DNA from: Corydoras sp. C115
Lineage: Eukaryota > Chordata > Actinopteri > Siluriformes > Callichthyidae
Length of the DNA: 64,000 nt
Direction: 5' to 3'
Assembly: GCA_019802505.1 (NCBI GenBank)
Contig: JAFMOC010000092.1
Span: 94,501 to 158,500 of the forward strand
Shown: positions 1 through 14,400 of the stretch, piece by piece
Layout of the letters: each line of letters begins with the position of its first letter
Position numbering within the stretch: the first letter of the stretch is position 1
The notes under the pieces: model-generated
Database searches by the model: none
The model's input: the letters and a program-made list of their open reading frames with translations, nothing else
What the model was told of the DNA's origin: nothing
Made by a program: the position numbers and the translations under genes

Positions 1-174
1 TGCCTCTTCAAAGTCTTCAGGCGCAGAGTTAACTGCAGAAGAAAGTCCTCTGAATGAATTCCCCATCATGCCTGTAAACAATCCTTTTCTGCCTGTGAAC
101 TTCTCCGGTTCTACAGATGAGGAGTGCCATTTAATGCAACAGCTCCCCCCTGTGGACAATCTTTTTGAACGTGG
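1..174 (+). CDS. Partial internal exon of an unidentified gene
   Basis: The plus strand is open from base 2 to 174 (about 57 codons) and stops exactly at a strong donor, GTGAGT at 175-180. The visible peptide includes NNPFLPVNFSG and ends LPPVDNLFERG. I do not recognise the family. The minus strand is also open over the same bases but lacks a convincing acceptor with a pyrimidine tract, so I prefer the plus strand. If real, the exon is convergent with cgnl1, whose last C-terminal exons must lie further left. Confidence 0.35.
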
Positions 175-370
175 GTGAGTGCCTGATTTATAAGCCATGT
201 CTATGTATTTTTATACACAATGTGACTCATTTATCTCCTGATGTGGCATCAGGGTGTTTAAAATAATAAATGTATGTTTATGAATATGACATATACTGCA
301 CGATTAGTGTCTGACTTAAAAACTCCCAGTATTTTTAATGTTGGATGAAAAGTCTCAAAATCTGTGCCTT

Positions 371-500
371 GAGTGAGTGTGAGCCCAGTGGCTGGATTGG
401 CACCCGGGTGTCTGCCCGGCACCCGAAACACTCTCCCCTGGATGGGCATGGGAACCCCCCCTCCGCAACCCTAGTAGAGGATTAAGTAGAAGAAAATGAG
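371..500 (+). mobile_element. tRNA-SINE, 3' fragment
   Basis: Matches the 3' third of the window's main SINE (GATTGGCACC, CTCCCCTGGATGGGCATGG, end near AGAAAATGAG). Diverged. It abuts the last visible cgnl1 exon. Confidence 0.75.
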
Positions 501-520
501 ATGAGATGTCTGGCCCTCAC

Positions 521-3500
521 CTGGTCCCTCTGGTTCTGCAGTGAGAGCTGCTCTTCATTGAGCTGCAGGCTCACCTCCTTCATCTTCCTCTCTAATTTGC
601 GGTTCGCTTGCTGCAGAGCATCATTTTGTCTGTCGGTAACAAAAACAAGAACGATGTCCGAAATAGTAGATCAAATATTCATCCATTATCTTCCGCTTTG
701 TCCTATATTAGGGTCGCGGGGGGGTTCCCCATGCCCATCCAGGGGAGAACGTCTCGGGCACTGGGCAGACACACCCAGGACAGTGTGCCAATCTATCGCT
801 GGGCACACACTCATTCACTCACACACACTCTATATGGGGCAAATTGGAGAACATAATTGACTTGATCCATGTTTTTGGACTGTGGGAGGAAACCGGAGAA
901 CCCGGAGGAAACCCACGTGGACACGGGGAGAACATGGAAACTCCACCCAGATGAAGATTTGAACCGGGAATCCCTAGTGCTGAGAGGAGAACATGCTAAC
1001 CACTAAGCCCCTGTACCGCCGTAGATCAAATATATCAGACTTTGCAGTTTTATGTGATTGATTAATAACCTTCACCTCTCCTCTTCCAGAATTCTTTCCT
1101 CCAGCTCCTGAATTCGAAACTCCAACTTGGACACAAGTCCTTCTTGTCCTGATTTTTGAGAACCCTCTAGATAGGACACCCGACTCTTCAGATCCTTGTT
1201 CTAAATATAAAATGAATCAATAGTGAGTCGCACAACATGTTTTGATGCAGGAATCATGCAGAATCAAATAACGTCTGATTTATTAGTTCAGTCGATATCC
1301 TGTGACGTCAGCAGATCGGACTTTACCTGACGTTCCAAACTGATTCGGTCACACTCCAGGTCCTGTCTCACCGCTCGCTCCTGCAGCAGCTCGGCATTAA
1401 CGAGCCCTACCTGTCAATCACACGTAACACGCATGACCAAGCATAATAACCCTCCACTCAGGATCCCAATAGAACCACCACAGAGCAGGGATTATTTGAT
1501 TTGAGCAGTATTCCTATCCCAGCAGTGTCACTGAGGTGTTTAAATGAAATGAAACACTAAAACCCCCTCACCACATCCCCCCTCCTCCGCACATGTCCAA
1601 ACCTCCTTAATCTCACCTCCCTAACTTTGTCTCCTAAACATATTTCCTGTGTCAATCCTCTAATAAACGCATTCTTAATCCTGTATATGTAAAAACTCTA
1701 ATGTAATCTGTTGGAATCACATAAACGATGATACGTAAAGCGTTAAACCCCCGTTTCCTCAGGAACCGGTATTTCACAGTTGGTTTGCTGACTGTAAGCG
1801 GAACCCTGATTGAGAGCAGATCTCTGTAGGTCTCAGCTGTTTCTGCTCATCTCTTTCACCTGATGTGTCAGCAAAGACATGGGGGGGGGGGTAACTGTAG
1901 CTCAGAGTCGGTCATACTGCTGCTCTAAACAATGACTATCTTTATTTCCAAAAGCATAATCCATTATATTACCAATAATAACTTACCCAGTAACTAGTTA
2001 CCAATGGACATGCCCCCTTGCTGGGTGGTGGATTGTTTATTGTCAGTTCTGCAGTGACACTGATGTGGTGAGGGGGGTGTTAGTGCAGCAGTGCTGCTGG
2101 AGTTTCATTTAAACACCTCAGTGACACTGCTGGGATAGGAATAATGCACCAACCAAATAACCCCTGCTCTGTGGGGGTACTATTGGGGTTCTGACCATTA
2201 GAACAGAGTAAAGGGGACGTACACAGTATGTACTGTAGAACACAAACAGATGGACTACAGTCTGGCATTGTAGAACTACAAAGTCCATCTTTACAGCAAG
2301 TGGAACTGAGAACATGGACAATAAGTGGAGCAGAAATGGGTCGTGTACTAACTTTTGACTGATACTGTATAAACACAGAGTATAATTACATACGTTTGCA
2401 TTTTGGGACGCACACGACTCCAAGTAAATGTGGGTGCAATTTTCAGCTTTACCACTAGATGTCACAAAACGTCACACAATGCACTTTTAAAAGTTGCTGT
2501 TAGAACACGTCCATGAACGTTAATGCCAATGTTGTGAAACTGTACGTCATAAAACTAAATAGATCCATCTCTGTATCCCTAGAACATCCATAACAGTAAG
2601 CTTTACTCAACACTGGAGGTTATTAGTAATCTTTAAGCATAAGTTAAAACTCAATGAAGAAGCAGATGAACATTATCATTTACATGCACAAAGCCTCAAC
2701 CTCATCCAGCTCTCGAGCCTGAGGTTCGAGTGAGGATTGTTCTTAATATGTTGCATTTGGCTGAACAAACCTGCTCGTTCACCATCTCCATTTTCTGCAT
2801 CAGTGCGTCTCCACTGCAGCGTTCCTCCATTAGATCCTCTTGCAGCTGAGATATTCTAAACTACACACACACACACACACAGACACAGTTTTGTTTTCAT
2901 ACATCATACAGGACTGAGCTTTATTAAGAAATTAGGGGTTTTAGAAACCCAACTTTAATATCCTCTCAGCATAATTTATTAAATGTACACTATATAGACT
3001 CGTGCCCAGCGATGGATTGGCACCCTGTCCTGGGTCTATCTGCCCAGCGCCCGAGACGTTCTCCCCTGGATGGGCATGGGGAACCCCACCGCGACCCTAA
3101 TAGAGGATAAAGCGGGAGATAATGAACGAATGAATATATAGACTCGGCTGATGGAGTGACTGGTGTGTTAGAACTCGACCTGTACTGTAAAAGATGTGAC
3201 TGACCTCACAAATGTTATTCAGGCCACTGACCAAAAAGCCCCATAGACACGCTCTAAAATCTGTTACAACAACTTACAATGGGACGAGCTAAAAGTGTGT
3301 TGGTGTCCTAAAACTTTTCTCCATATACTGTATCTGGAGCTCAGTTTTAATCTTTTAATCATCAAACATTTACCTGTTATTTTATATTTAAAACACATTT
3401 TTAAAAACGTTAGTATTATTCTGATTGTTTCATCAGTTTGTGCATGCATTTGTCCGGGCACCTCCAAAAGTTTGATCTGCCTGTCTTGGCTGTCTTGTGA

Positions 3501-6500
3501 AGTTTTGCTGTTCTGCAGCTCCTCCACTCGCAGCTCCAGCTGTTTGCATTTAAGCTCGACCTGCTCCAGCTCCGCCTCGCGCTGGGTCAACTCGGCCTCC
3601 AGCCCACACAGCTGCGAGAGCGCACACACAGTTCACTACCCACTCCATAATGCACATCCTACATCCAAACTTTGCCGACTCTGGGGTAAGAAGTATGTGT
3701 GTGTGTGTGTGTGTGTATGTGTGTGTGTGAGAGATATTTACTCTAGCCGCACCTCTTTCTGGCTCTTCTCTGCAGCCCGTGACTGTTTCTCCAGCTCAGT
3801 GTTGCTGTTATGAAGCTGAATCCGAAGAGCACCCAGCTCCTTTGAACTGGATTCTTTTGCTTCGTCCACCTGATCCTGACACTTCTTCGTCTCTCGTTCA
3901 GTAGCCGTTAGCACCGCCTCTATCTAACCACAGAATGACACAACACGGATGGAGACCGGGACCGGGAATCGATCCGAGGACCGTCGAGTCACAAGGCTGG
4001 TTCCTTAACCCCAAGCCAGTACCTTTCCTTATTTGAATGAATACATTATCTACACGGGCAGGACGGTGGCTTAGTGGTTAGCACGGTTATTCCTGGTTCG
4101 AATCCCCATCTGTGGAGTTTCCATGTTCTCCCCGTGTCTGCATGGGTTTCCTCCGGGTTCTCCGGTTTCCTCCCACAGTCCAAAAACATGGATCAAGTCA
4201 ATTATTCATTCATTCATTCATTATCTCCCGCTTTATCCTCTATTAGGGTCGCGGTGGGGTTCCCCATGCCCATCCAGGGGAGAACGTCTCGGGTGCTGGG
4301 CAGACACAGCCAGGACAGGGCGCCAATCCATCGCTGGGCACACACTCACTCACACAGACGCACTCTATATGGGGCAATTTTTGAGAATTCAATTGACTTG
4401 ATCCATGTTTTTGGACTGTGGGAGGAAACCGGAGAACCCGGAGGAAACCCACGCAGACACGGGGAGAACATGGAAACTCGAGATTCGAACCGGGAACCCC
4501 TAGCGCTGAGAGGCGAACGTACTGACCACTAAGCCACCGTGCCACCTCAAGTCAATTAAATTCTCCAAATTGCCCCATATAGAGTGTGCCTGTTTGAGTG
4601 AGTGTATGCCCAGCGATGGATTGGCGCCCTGTCATGGGTGTATCTGCCCAGCGCCCGAAACGTTCTCCCCTGGATGGGCATGGGGAACCCCCCCGCGCCC
4701 CTAATAGAGGATAAAGCAGAAGATAATGAATGAATACATTAACTACAGCTCCTCCATTAGTTCTCACCTCTTCTTGCAGTTTGTCGATTGCTCGGTCCTG
4801 CTTCCTTCTTTCCTGCTCCAGCTCCCCTTTGCTCTGCCGTAGCTCCTCCACCTGCTTCTCCTCCTCTTTGAGTCTTTCCTTCAGCAGCCGGTGCTCCTGG
4901 TTCAGTCTGGTCAGCTCACTCTGTAAGAACAGAAGTTAATTTCACACACTTTATTCCACAGTAATAAACCTTGGTTGCACAATAAACTCCCACCTTAAAC
5001 TCTCTGATCATGTTATCATATCTGCCCGTTCCTGCAGATTCCTTCTTTAGAACATAAGGAAGGTCAGACCTTTCTTGCCTGAACATGCCACCCAGCTGTT
5101 AGTTCAAGGATTAAGCGGAAGACGATGGATGAATGATATAAATTTGGGAATTTATAATTGGGAATTAACGACATCCCATTTTTAATTGTTCTCTATCCAG
5201 CTTTAATTTGTTGGGGACAGCTTCCAGATTTTGAATTCATTGTGAGGTGAGGGTTGGCACGGTGGCTTAGTGGTTAGCATGTTCTCCTCTCAGCACTAGG
5301 GATTCCCGGTTCGAATCCCCATCTGGGTGGAGTTTCCATGTTCTCCCCGTGTCTGGGTTCTCCGGTTTCCTCCCACAGTCCAAAAACATGGATCAAGTCA
5401 ATTGAGTTCTCCAAATTGCCCCATATAGAGTGTGTATGCGTGCGTATCTGTGTGAGTGAGTGTGTGCCCAGCGATAGATTGGCGCCCTGTCCTGGGTCTA
5501 TCTGCCCAGCACCCGAAACGTTCTCCCCTGGATGGGCATGGGGAACCCCACTGCGACCCTAATTAGAGGATAAAGCGGAAGATAATGAATGAATGAATGT
5601 GAGGTGAGGTCAGACACTGATGGTGGACAAGAGGATCTGACTCGCACTCTCTGGTCTAGTACATTCCCAAGGTCCTAGACACGATCAGGTCAAAGCTCAA
5701 TGAACCAGGTTTAAGCAGATAAGGGCCTTCCCCAAACTGTTCCCACAAATTATGAGGCATACAGAGGGATAAGACAGGAAATGCCAGGTTAGGTGCAGTT
5801 AAGGCAACTGGACTGAATAGAACATTAGAATTCAGATTAATTGTGCATTTCATTTCTGCTCTGTGTGAGACCTGTGTGTCCTCCAGGTGTCGGGTGAGGG
5901 CTCTGTTTGCGCCACAAATGTCCTCCTCCTGCTGTCTCGCCTCGGCTAACTCTTCCTCCAGCCTCTGCTTCTCCTCCTAATGATCACAGTGAGTTTAACA
6001 AAACTATCAGGATGATTCAAACACAAGAAAAACCATGTTTATATCATATTACTTTCATTTTAGCAACAATGTTGGAATAGTGTTAGAAAAGATTCCACCT
6101 TAAAACTTGTTTCTTAGAGTATAATTGGTACATTATTTGGCTAAACGTACAGTGAAGAGTTTAGCATGAAGAAAATATAATTGTATGAGAACAGGAGATA
6201 AATTAATAAATAATGATCATTAAAAATAAAAAAAGCTGTCCCCTCACCACCAGCTTGCTCAGACGTTCGCTGAGCTGCCTCTCCTGGTTCTTGGCCTGTT
6301 GGATGATCTGGTTGAGGGTAGTGATCTGCGTCTCCAGACTGCGAACCCGACTGAGGAGCAGCTCTTTATCTAGAATGAGCCCCTGAACCTGAGCCTGGCT
6401 CGTTTTCTTCTCCGCCTCCGTCTTCTTTTGAGCCACAGCTACCTCACTCTGACATAAAAGGAGAGAAGTTGGGTTTCTCGTTCAGATTCCACACATCCGC

Positions 6501-8437
6501 ACCATCAACCCAAATCATACCTCATTTACAAAAATGCATTATCTCTGCACACATACAGCCATGGGCAAAAGTTTTAAGAATGACACAAATATTATATTTT
6601 CACATGATCTGCTGCCCTCTGGTTATATATATAAAATATATAAATATATAAAATATAATTGCAATCGGGGCGGCACGGTGGCTTAGTGGTTAGCACGTTC
6701 TCCTCTCAGCACTAGGGATTCCCGGTTCGAATCCCCATCTGGGTGGAGTTTCCATGTTCTCCCCATGTCTGCGTGGGTTTCCTCCGGGTTCTCCGGTTTC
6801 CTCCCACAGTCCAAAAACATGGATCAAGTCAATTGAGTTCTCAAAATTGCCCCATATAGAGTGTGTCTGTGTGAGTGAGTGTGTGCCCAGCGATGGATTG
6901 GCACCCTGTCCTGGGTCTATCTGCCCAGCGCCCGAAACGTTCTCCCCTGGATGGGCATGGGGAACCCCACCGCGACCTTAATAGAGGATAAAGCGGGAGA
7001 TAATGAAAGAATGAATGAATGAATAATTGCAATCATATTATGAGTAACAAAAGCTTTTATTGACAGTTAGAATGAGTTAATGCAGCAAGTCAGTATTTGC
7101 AGTGTTGACCTTCTTCTTCAGGACCTCTGCAGTTCTCCCTGGCATGCTCTCAATCAACTTCTGGACCAAATGCTGACTGATGCAGTAGACTTTGTAAAAA
7201 TGAACATTTGTATCATTCTCAAAACTTTTGGCCATGACTGTACTCACTCTATTAGGGGCAATTAATAGTACCCAATATACCTTGAATCCATGTATTTGGA
7301 CTGATGTAGATCTGGGTGGAGTTTCCAAGTTCAATTTCAAGTAATTTATTTATACAGCGCTTTTTACAACAGTACATTGTCACAAAGCAGCTTTACAGAA
7401 TGAAAAGCCTTTAAACTCCCAAAGAGCGAGTTGAAGCAACAGTGGCAAGAAAAAACTCCCTGTTATGTTGTTATTTAAGGAAGAAACCTTGGGAGGACCA
7501 AGACTCAGTGGGGGACTCATCCTCCTTGAGCGGCCAGGCAGCAACAACAATGTAGGTCAGCCATGTACAGATTTTAAACAAATGGAAAAACTCTAACAAC
7601 TGGAAAACTATATGTGAGTCCATTAGGGGGCGTCCTGCAGGACCGCCTTGTCAGGTTCCATCCAGTATTCGTCAGCAGAGCCATGGATGAAGATCTCCAG
7701 GAAGCCGGGGGACACCTCAAAAGAAACAGTACATACCCAAGTTTCCGTGTTCTCCCCCGGCTGCGTCCCCCCCCCACCCTCGATTACTACTGTTTTGTCC
7801 CACAAATTAAAAAAATGGATTTAAGGTGAATTGACTGCTCTAAATTGCCCCTATATAGTGTGTGTGACCCCGCAACCCTAGTTTAGGATTAAGCAGAGGA
7901 TGATGGATGAATGGATGGATGTTACCTTTGTAGCCTCTTCTTTAGCCTTCAGAAGCTTCTGCAGCTCCTCCTTATGTTGCTCCTTCAGCGTTTCAAGCTC
8001 CTTAGCATGAGCTGAGACCTCCTCATCAAACGCCCCCTTCAGCGCCACAAGTTCCCTCTCTTTCCACCGTAACATCTCCTCCTGCTCCTCATACACCTGC
8101 TGCAAGTCCTGAAACTCGGTGCGCAAACTAGCCAGATCCTGTGGGAGAGGAACAAGTCAGGAGGAATCACATGTCTATGTACAAAAAGAGTGGAATACAC
8201 TGGGGGCTTGCACAGAGAGTGTTGGGTGTGTAGGGGGCATTTTCAAAACTCAAAAACATGAGTATGTTCTCCTCATGAGAAAAGACTCTGACCTTTAGAA
8301 CAGCGTCTCTCTCTTCATGCTCTGTGCTTTTTGCACTGTCCAGTTCATCGTGAATGTCGGAGAGCTGCTGCTGTAAATGCTTGGCATCCGCTCGACTCTT
8401 TTCTTTCTCTCTCTTCATCTGGAGCACTCTAAACACA

Positions 8438-8476
<39 letters not shown>

Positions 8477-11400
8477 TCATTCATTCATTATCTTCCGCTT
8501 TATCCTATATTAGGGTCGCGGGGGGGTTTCCCATGCCCATCCAGGGGAGAACGTTTCAGGCGCTGGGCAGGGCGCCAATCTATCGCTGGGCACACACTCA
8601 CACTCACAGACACACTCTATATGGGGCAATTTGGAGAATTTAATTGACTTAATCCATGTTTTTGGACTGTGGGAGGAAACCGGAGAACCCGGAGGAAACC
8701 CACGTGGACACGGGGAGAACATGGAAACTCCACCCAGATGGGGATTCGAACCGGGAATCCCTAGTGCTGAGAGGCGAACATGCTAACCATTAAGCCACCG
8801 TGCCGCCTAATAATGATAATAATAATAATGATAATAATAATAATAATAATGATGATAATAATAATAATAGATAGTGTAGATTATCAGTATCAGTAAAGTT
8901 TAGACATGCCTCATTTTTGCTCCTCTTATATTAGTTCCACTTACTGGACTACAGTCTGTAATTGTAAAACTACAAAGTCCATCTATATGGTAAGTGGAGG
9001 AAATGGACAAAGGAGCAAGAAGGGGGCGTGTCCAAACTTTTGACTGGTTCTGTTGATAGTAAGTAGAACTGATTTCCAAGTTCTCCTTTTTAAAACACCA
9101 CCTCTGCCTTAAAGACCCTAAAGACCCCATGAGAGGATTAAGGGAAGATGACGGATGAATGGATATTCCATTTTAAAAACACCTCCTTTTAAATGTTGTC
9201 ACATCTAATGGCTCTAATCTTTTTTTGTGTGAGTCTGTGAGAATCAGTGGGTTGTGGGGACACATCCTGCTGCTGGCTTACAACATTCCAAATCATCCCA
9301 AAAATTTTGGGTGGGAGTTCTCTGTGCAGGCTGCAGGAGTTTCAGCATACCTTACTCCATTACATCATGAATATCTGAACCTCAGACTGGAAGAGGAAAG
9401 CCTTCCACCAACTTAAAAGATGAAGTCTTTTAAGATGAAAATGGGGCGTGGTAGCTCAGTGGTCAGGGTGTTGGGCTATCAATCTGAAGGTTGTGGGTTC
9501 AAATCCCAGGTCCACTGAAGTTACCAATGTGGGTTCTTGAGCAAGACCCTTAACCCTCATTGCTCCAGGGATGTTGTGATGAACCCTGTGCTCACCTTGT
9601 AAGTCGCTTTGGATAAAAGCGTCCAATAAATGACCAAATATATATATAATATAATAAAGTCCACCTAATTCTGTCTGTTTAGATCTGAAGTTTCTCACTT
9701 CTCCAGCGAGTCTTGCAGCTCTCGTTCCATGTCGGTCAGACGGTGCCGAAGTGAGGCCTGCTCCGTTTCACTGCTTTGCAGCTTTTCTTGGAGTTTTTTT
9801 AACTCGTCGGTATTCTTTATACCTTCTGCAGACAGACTCTGACAGTTCTGAAAATAACAACATGAATAAAATTAAAGGTTTTAATTAGGAAACTTACTGT
9901 ACAGTATCATTCAACACAATAACTAAGACTCTTATGCTGCAGATAGAATTTCTCTCTGGATTAATAAAGTATGTATACTCTATACCTATATCCATCTTTT
10001 TTTTCCATCTAAACCATCTTTTTATGGTTTTGTGGTGGAAATGCTTAAAGAGGTTACTGGTCAGCGGTTGTATTTTTTATATTTGCTGCAGATGTACAGA
10101 CTATGGTCCCACAGCTTTGGTGATTCTGTTTATTTTGATAGGTTGCAGATAGTATGCAGCCTTGGGGCGCCTCCTAGCTTCTGTGTATATATGTTTGATA
10201 GGGTATCGTTACGTTGACACTGAATTTCCTGTCTGACAAGAAATTTGAGATAAAAATGAATAGTCGACTCTGTAGTCCCTTCTGGTCGCGTTTTCTATTT
10301 TAAGATATGAAATTTCTCTGTTCCATCCAAAGCTATTTTTCAATTATAAAGTGCTACAATGACTTCTTTGTCATTTATGAAGCGATCATGCATACCTTCT
10401 TGCTCCAGCATCTATTTCCTCTACTTATCATATAGATGAACAATGGACTTCATAGTTTTACTTTGTGTATTAGTAAAAAAATGATATTATTTTTATATAT
10501 TTAATATAAAACAATTTAAAGAATAACTTTTAAATGTCACAGATTTAACAGAACTGTTAAATTGCAGGATACACCAAAACGTCTACACATAAATAACCAA
10601 ATAATATGTTGGAGCATTTAGCCCGCCAGGCTGCCTCCTGAAGTTTTAGAATCATACTCTAGTGTTTAATAATAGAAAAATAATACAAATTCTATATATG
10701 GCCTTATATTCTAGCCTAATAAATAACTGCTTTTAGACAGGAGAGAACATGCCGTCCGGTCCCTTAATTCTATGCGCGTGAGCTTCGACTGTGAAAGCCT
10801 CGCTTGGATAAGTGAAACCAGACTTCACCTGGATTTTATTAGTGGAACCCAAAGGGCCTGAAATGAACCGCTTGGCTAATTTAAGCGTTGTTATTTTTAA
10901 GGTTTGAGAAAGCTTGCTTTTTGCTGGATTCATACCCTGGAGTTACTGTTGCTTCATCACAAGTTTGTTAACTCATCAGAAAATAGTGTTTCATCTTTGA
11001 TTCCTAAAATAATAAAGACATCAAATGATTTTTAGGTTTGAAACTAAAATACATTTCCAAAACTGTGCAGCAGAAATCTGTTGGAAGGTTTTAAACCATG
11101 TGTCTGCTGATAGTTAAGACTGAAGGAAACTCTTCTCACTTCCACTTCAAAGTCCATCTATAGGGGAAGTGGAGGAAATAAAGGATGGAGCAAGAAGGGG
11201 GTGTGTCCAAACTTTTGACCGGTACTAGATTTGTTTTTGACTACAATTTATAGCATCACTGAAACTTAAAACTGACAGTAAAATTAAATACAGGTGTAAA
11301 AACATGTTGAAATATATTGGGTCATGACAAGCATCTTTACATTCATTCATTCATTATCTTCCACTTTATCCTCTATTAGGGTCGCGGGGGGGTTCCCCAT

Positions 11401-14400
11401 GCCCATCCAGGGGAGAACGTCTCGGGCACTGGGCAGATACACCCAGGACAGGGCGCCAATCTATCGCTGGGCACACACTCACTCACACAGACACACTCTA
11501 TATGGGGCAATTTTGAGAACTCAATCGACTTGATCCATGTTTTTGGACTGCGGGAGGAAACCGGAGAACCCGGAGGAAACCCACGCAGACACGGGGAGAA
11601 CATGGAAACTCCACCCAGATGGGGATTTGAACCGGGAACCCCTAGCGCTGAGAGGCGAACGTGCTAACCACTAAGCCACCGTGCCGCCTCTTTACAATCA
11701 TGTTACATTTCATTCAAATAAACTAATCCTTTAATTACTGTCACCTTTATCTCCATCTCCAGTTGCTTCTGAAGCTCTGTGACCTGCTTCTCCAGTTCCA
11801 CCCTCTTGTCTCGGAGCTCTTTCACGTTCGCTTGTGAGTCGGACAGCTGACCTCAAACAACAAACCGATCGATAAATCACAAAGACGGAAATCATACGTC
11901 AGTCATATTCCAATTTCATATTGCACTGTACAAAACGTCTGCTATTACTAATCGGAATGAACCGTGTTCTGACCTCCTCCCCGTTCTGTGCAGCACTCGA
12001 CCTCAACATCTGGATCCTCTCAAACAGCTGATTGACCTTTTGCTTGATGATCTCATCTCCCTCGTCACTCCTATGGACCGAAGAAGATTAAACTGTTAAC
12101 GTAAGTATGAAGCCAAAAATTGAACCTAAATCTTTTATCTGTTTGAGAATAATTCAGTTATTAATCATATTAGGGAGGTGATCCGTTCAGATCTACATGA
12201 AGCCGCTTTTTCAGAGCCTTTTTAGTTCAACCAGATGTTAAAACTTTCTTTAAAGCAAACAAAAAGCTTTAAAATTGGGAGAAGTGGATATTTAACAGCT
12301 TGATTGCCTCATCTAAAGGACGAGAATGGGGAACCCCATGACCCAACTTTAAATGAAGATTAAGAGGAAGATGGATGGATGGATGGATGGAACATTCATA
12401 CCCTTCTTTGAGGTAACTGAAAAGCATCCTTTTGGCCGTCTCTTCATCCGGTGGTTCTAAAAACTTGTTCCGTCCTTTTAAAATATCAGGAGTGACCTGT
12501 AATATTAACAGAAGGACTCAAAACATGTATCAAACCAAATTACAAATGCAATGCCACACATTTTTTTAGAATATATATTTTTAGTAATTAAATTTTATGT
12601 CAGTATAACAGAAGATTTTGTACTACAGCGTCACGCCAGTATAAAACAAATGATGTAATCCCAAACCATGTTCTCACTGCATAAATTACACACTCATCAT
12701 CTTTTAAGTGTGTCCCACACAAAGCGTCTTTAACAGGCCAAAAGAAACAGAAGTCAAAGGCGGAGGGGGGCAGATCTGGGCAGTTTGGTAAATTGGACCA
12801 TGGGGTTTGCAGTTCTGCCAGGATGTTACTGCAAAGACCATTGAGCTCTTTCATTCTCACAGACGATCAAAGGGATATTTCTTTCTTTCTTTCTTTCTTT
12901 CTTCTTTCTTTTTACCAAAATTGAATGTTTAATTGAATTCAATCACTTAATTGTGATTCAGATAAGACAGACTAATTTTGGGATTGACATTAAATTATAT
13001 ACACAATCTGTACCGCTATCACTGTCTAACCCAAGGGGGATACATTCCCCACTGAGCCTTGGTCCTCACAAGTTTTTTTTTTTTGTAAAATTGAACAAAT
13101 ACCGGCACGGTGGCTTAGTGGTTAGCACGTTCGCCTCTCAGCGCTAGGGATTCCCGGTTCGGATCCCCATCTGGGTGGAGTTTCCATGTTCTCCCCGTGT
13201 CTGCGTGGGTTTCCTCCGGGTTCTCCGGTTTCCTCCCGCAGTCCAAAAACATGGATCAAGTCGATTGAGTTCTCAAAATTGCCCCATATAGAGTGTGTCT
13301 GTGTGAGTGAGTGTGTGCCCAGCGATGGATTGGCGCCCTGTCCTGGGTCTATCTGCCCAGCGCCCGAAACGTTCTCCCCTGGATGGGCATGGGGAACCCC
13401 ACTGCGACCCTAATAGAGGATAAAGCGGGAGATAATGAATGAATGATGAACATATACCAGGTAGTTTTTTTTCCTTTCCACTATCATTACAGCTTTACAG
13501 AACACAGTATTGCTGCTTTGTACTCGTTAAATCACAATTTGCCAACTTTTGGAACTATGTAAAACTTTATACATTCTGAAAAAAAATCTCATTTCATTTA
13601 AACATCCACTTATATACTGTTTGCAGGGCAGCATGGTGGTTAGTGGTCTGCATTTCGGTTTCTCAGCGATCTGGGTGGAGTTTCCATGTTCTTCCCATGT
13701 CAGTGTGAGTTTCTCCGGTTTCCTCCCACATTCCAAAAACATGGTTTCAAGGTGAAGTTCTTTTCTAAATTGTCCCTATATAGTGTGTATGTGTCAGTGT
13801 AAGTGAGTGTGTTCCCAGCGATGGATTGGCGCCCTGTCCTGGGTGTAGCCGCCCAGTGCCTGAAACGTTCTCCTCTGGTTGGGCATAGCTTTATCTCTAG
13901 CTTGAAAGCCACTGGAACCAAGTTAGTTTGACTTTTTACTTTCCAAACAAACAAAAAACAAACATACAAAAAAAAAAAAATATTAATAATCAACAATACA
14001 TCACCTGGACTTCCCTTTCTAGGCTCGAGTGTTCACCACTCGGCTGAAAACATTCAGAGAGTTTTGCTTTCTCAATCCCAAATCCTGATCTTGAGGACAT
14101 TGTGATTTCGCTCTGCTGTCCCTCGAAGTGGGCAGCAGTTAAAGTTCTTATATCAGCCTGATAAATGTTTTCTCGTGATCTGAGCTTCAATGAAGAACCA
14201 TCTGCAGCTGAAACATTTGCTGGTTTGCTGTCATCATGTTCTCCCTGGTTTCTTCTGAACGCATCACCAGATTTTGAAGCTCCTGCACTTTGTGATCGCC
14301 TCATATCTTCAGGACATGGAGGATGTCTTTGTCTAACTCTACTAATTCTGGGTGAGGGCTGACGGGCGTTATTATCAGAATAGGGCACGGAGAGTCGACT

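Noticed and set aside
4243..4545. ORFs reading FSPCLRGFPPGSPVSSHSPK or similar, repeated across the window
   Set aside because: They are translations of the SINE body and recur wherever a copy lies, on both strands.
5270..5320. tRNA-like A and B boxes suggesting tRNA genes
   Set aside because: They belong to SINE heads with long non-tRNA bodies; no cloverleaf with an acceptor stem was seen.
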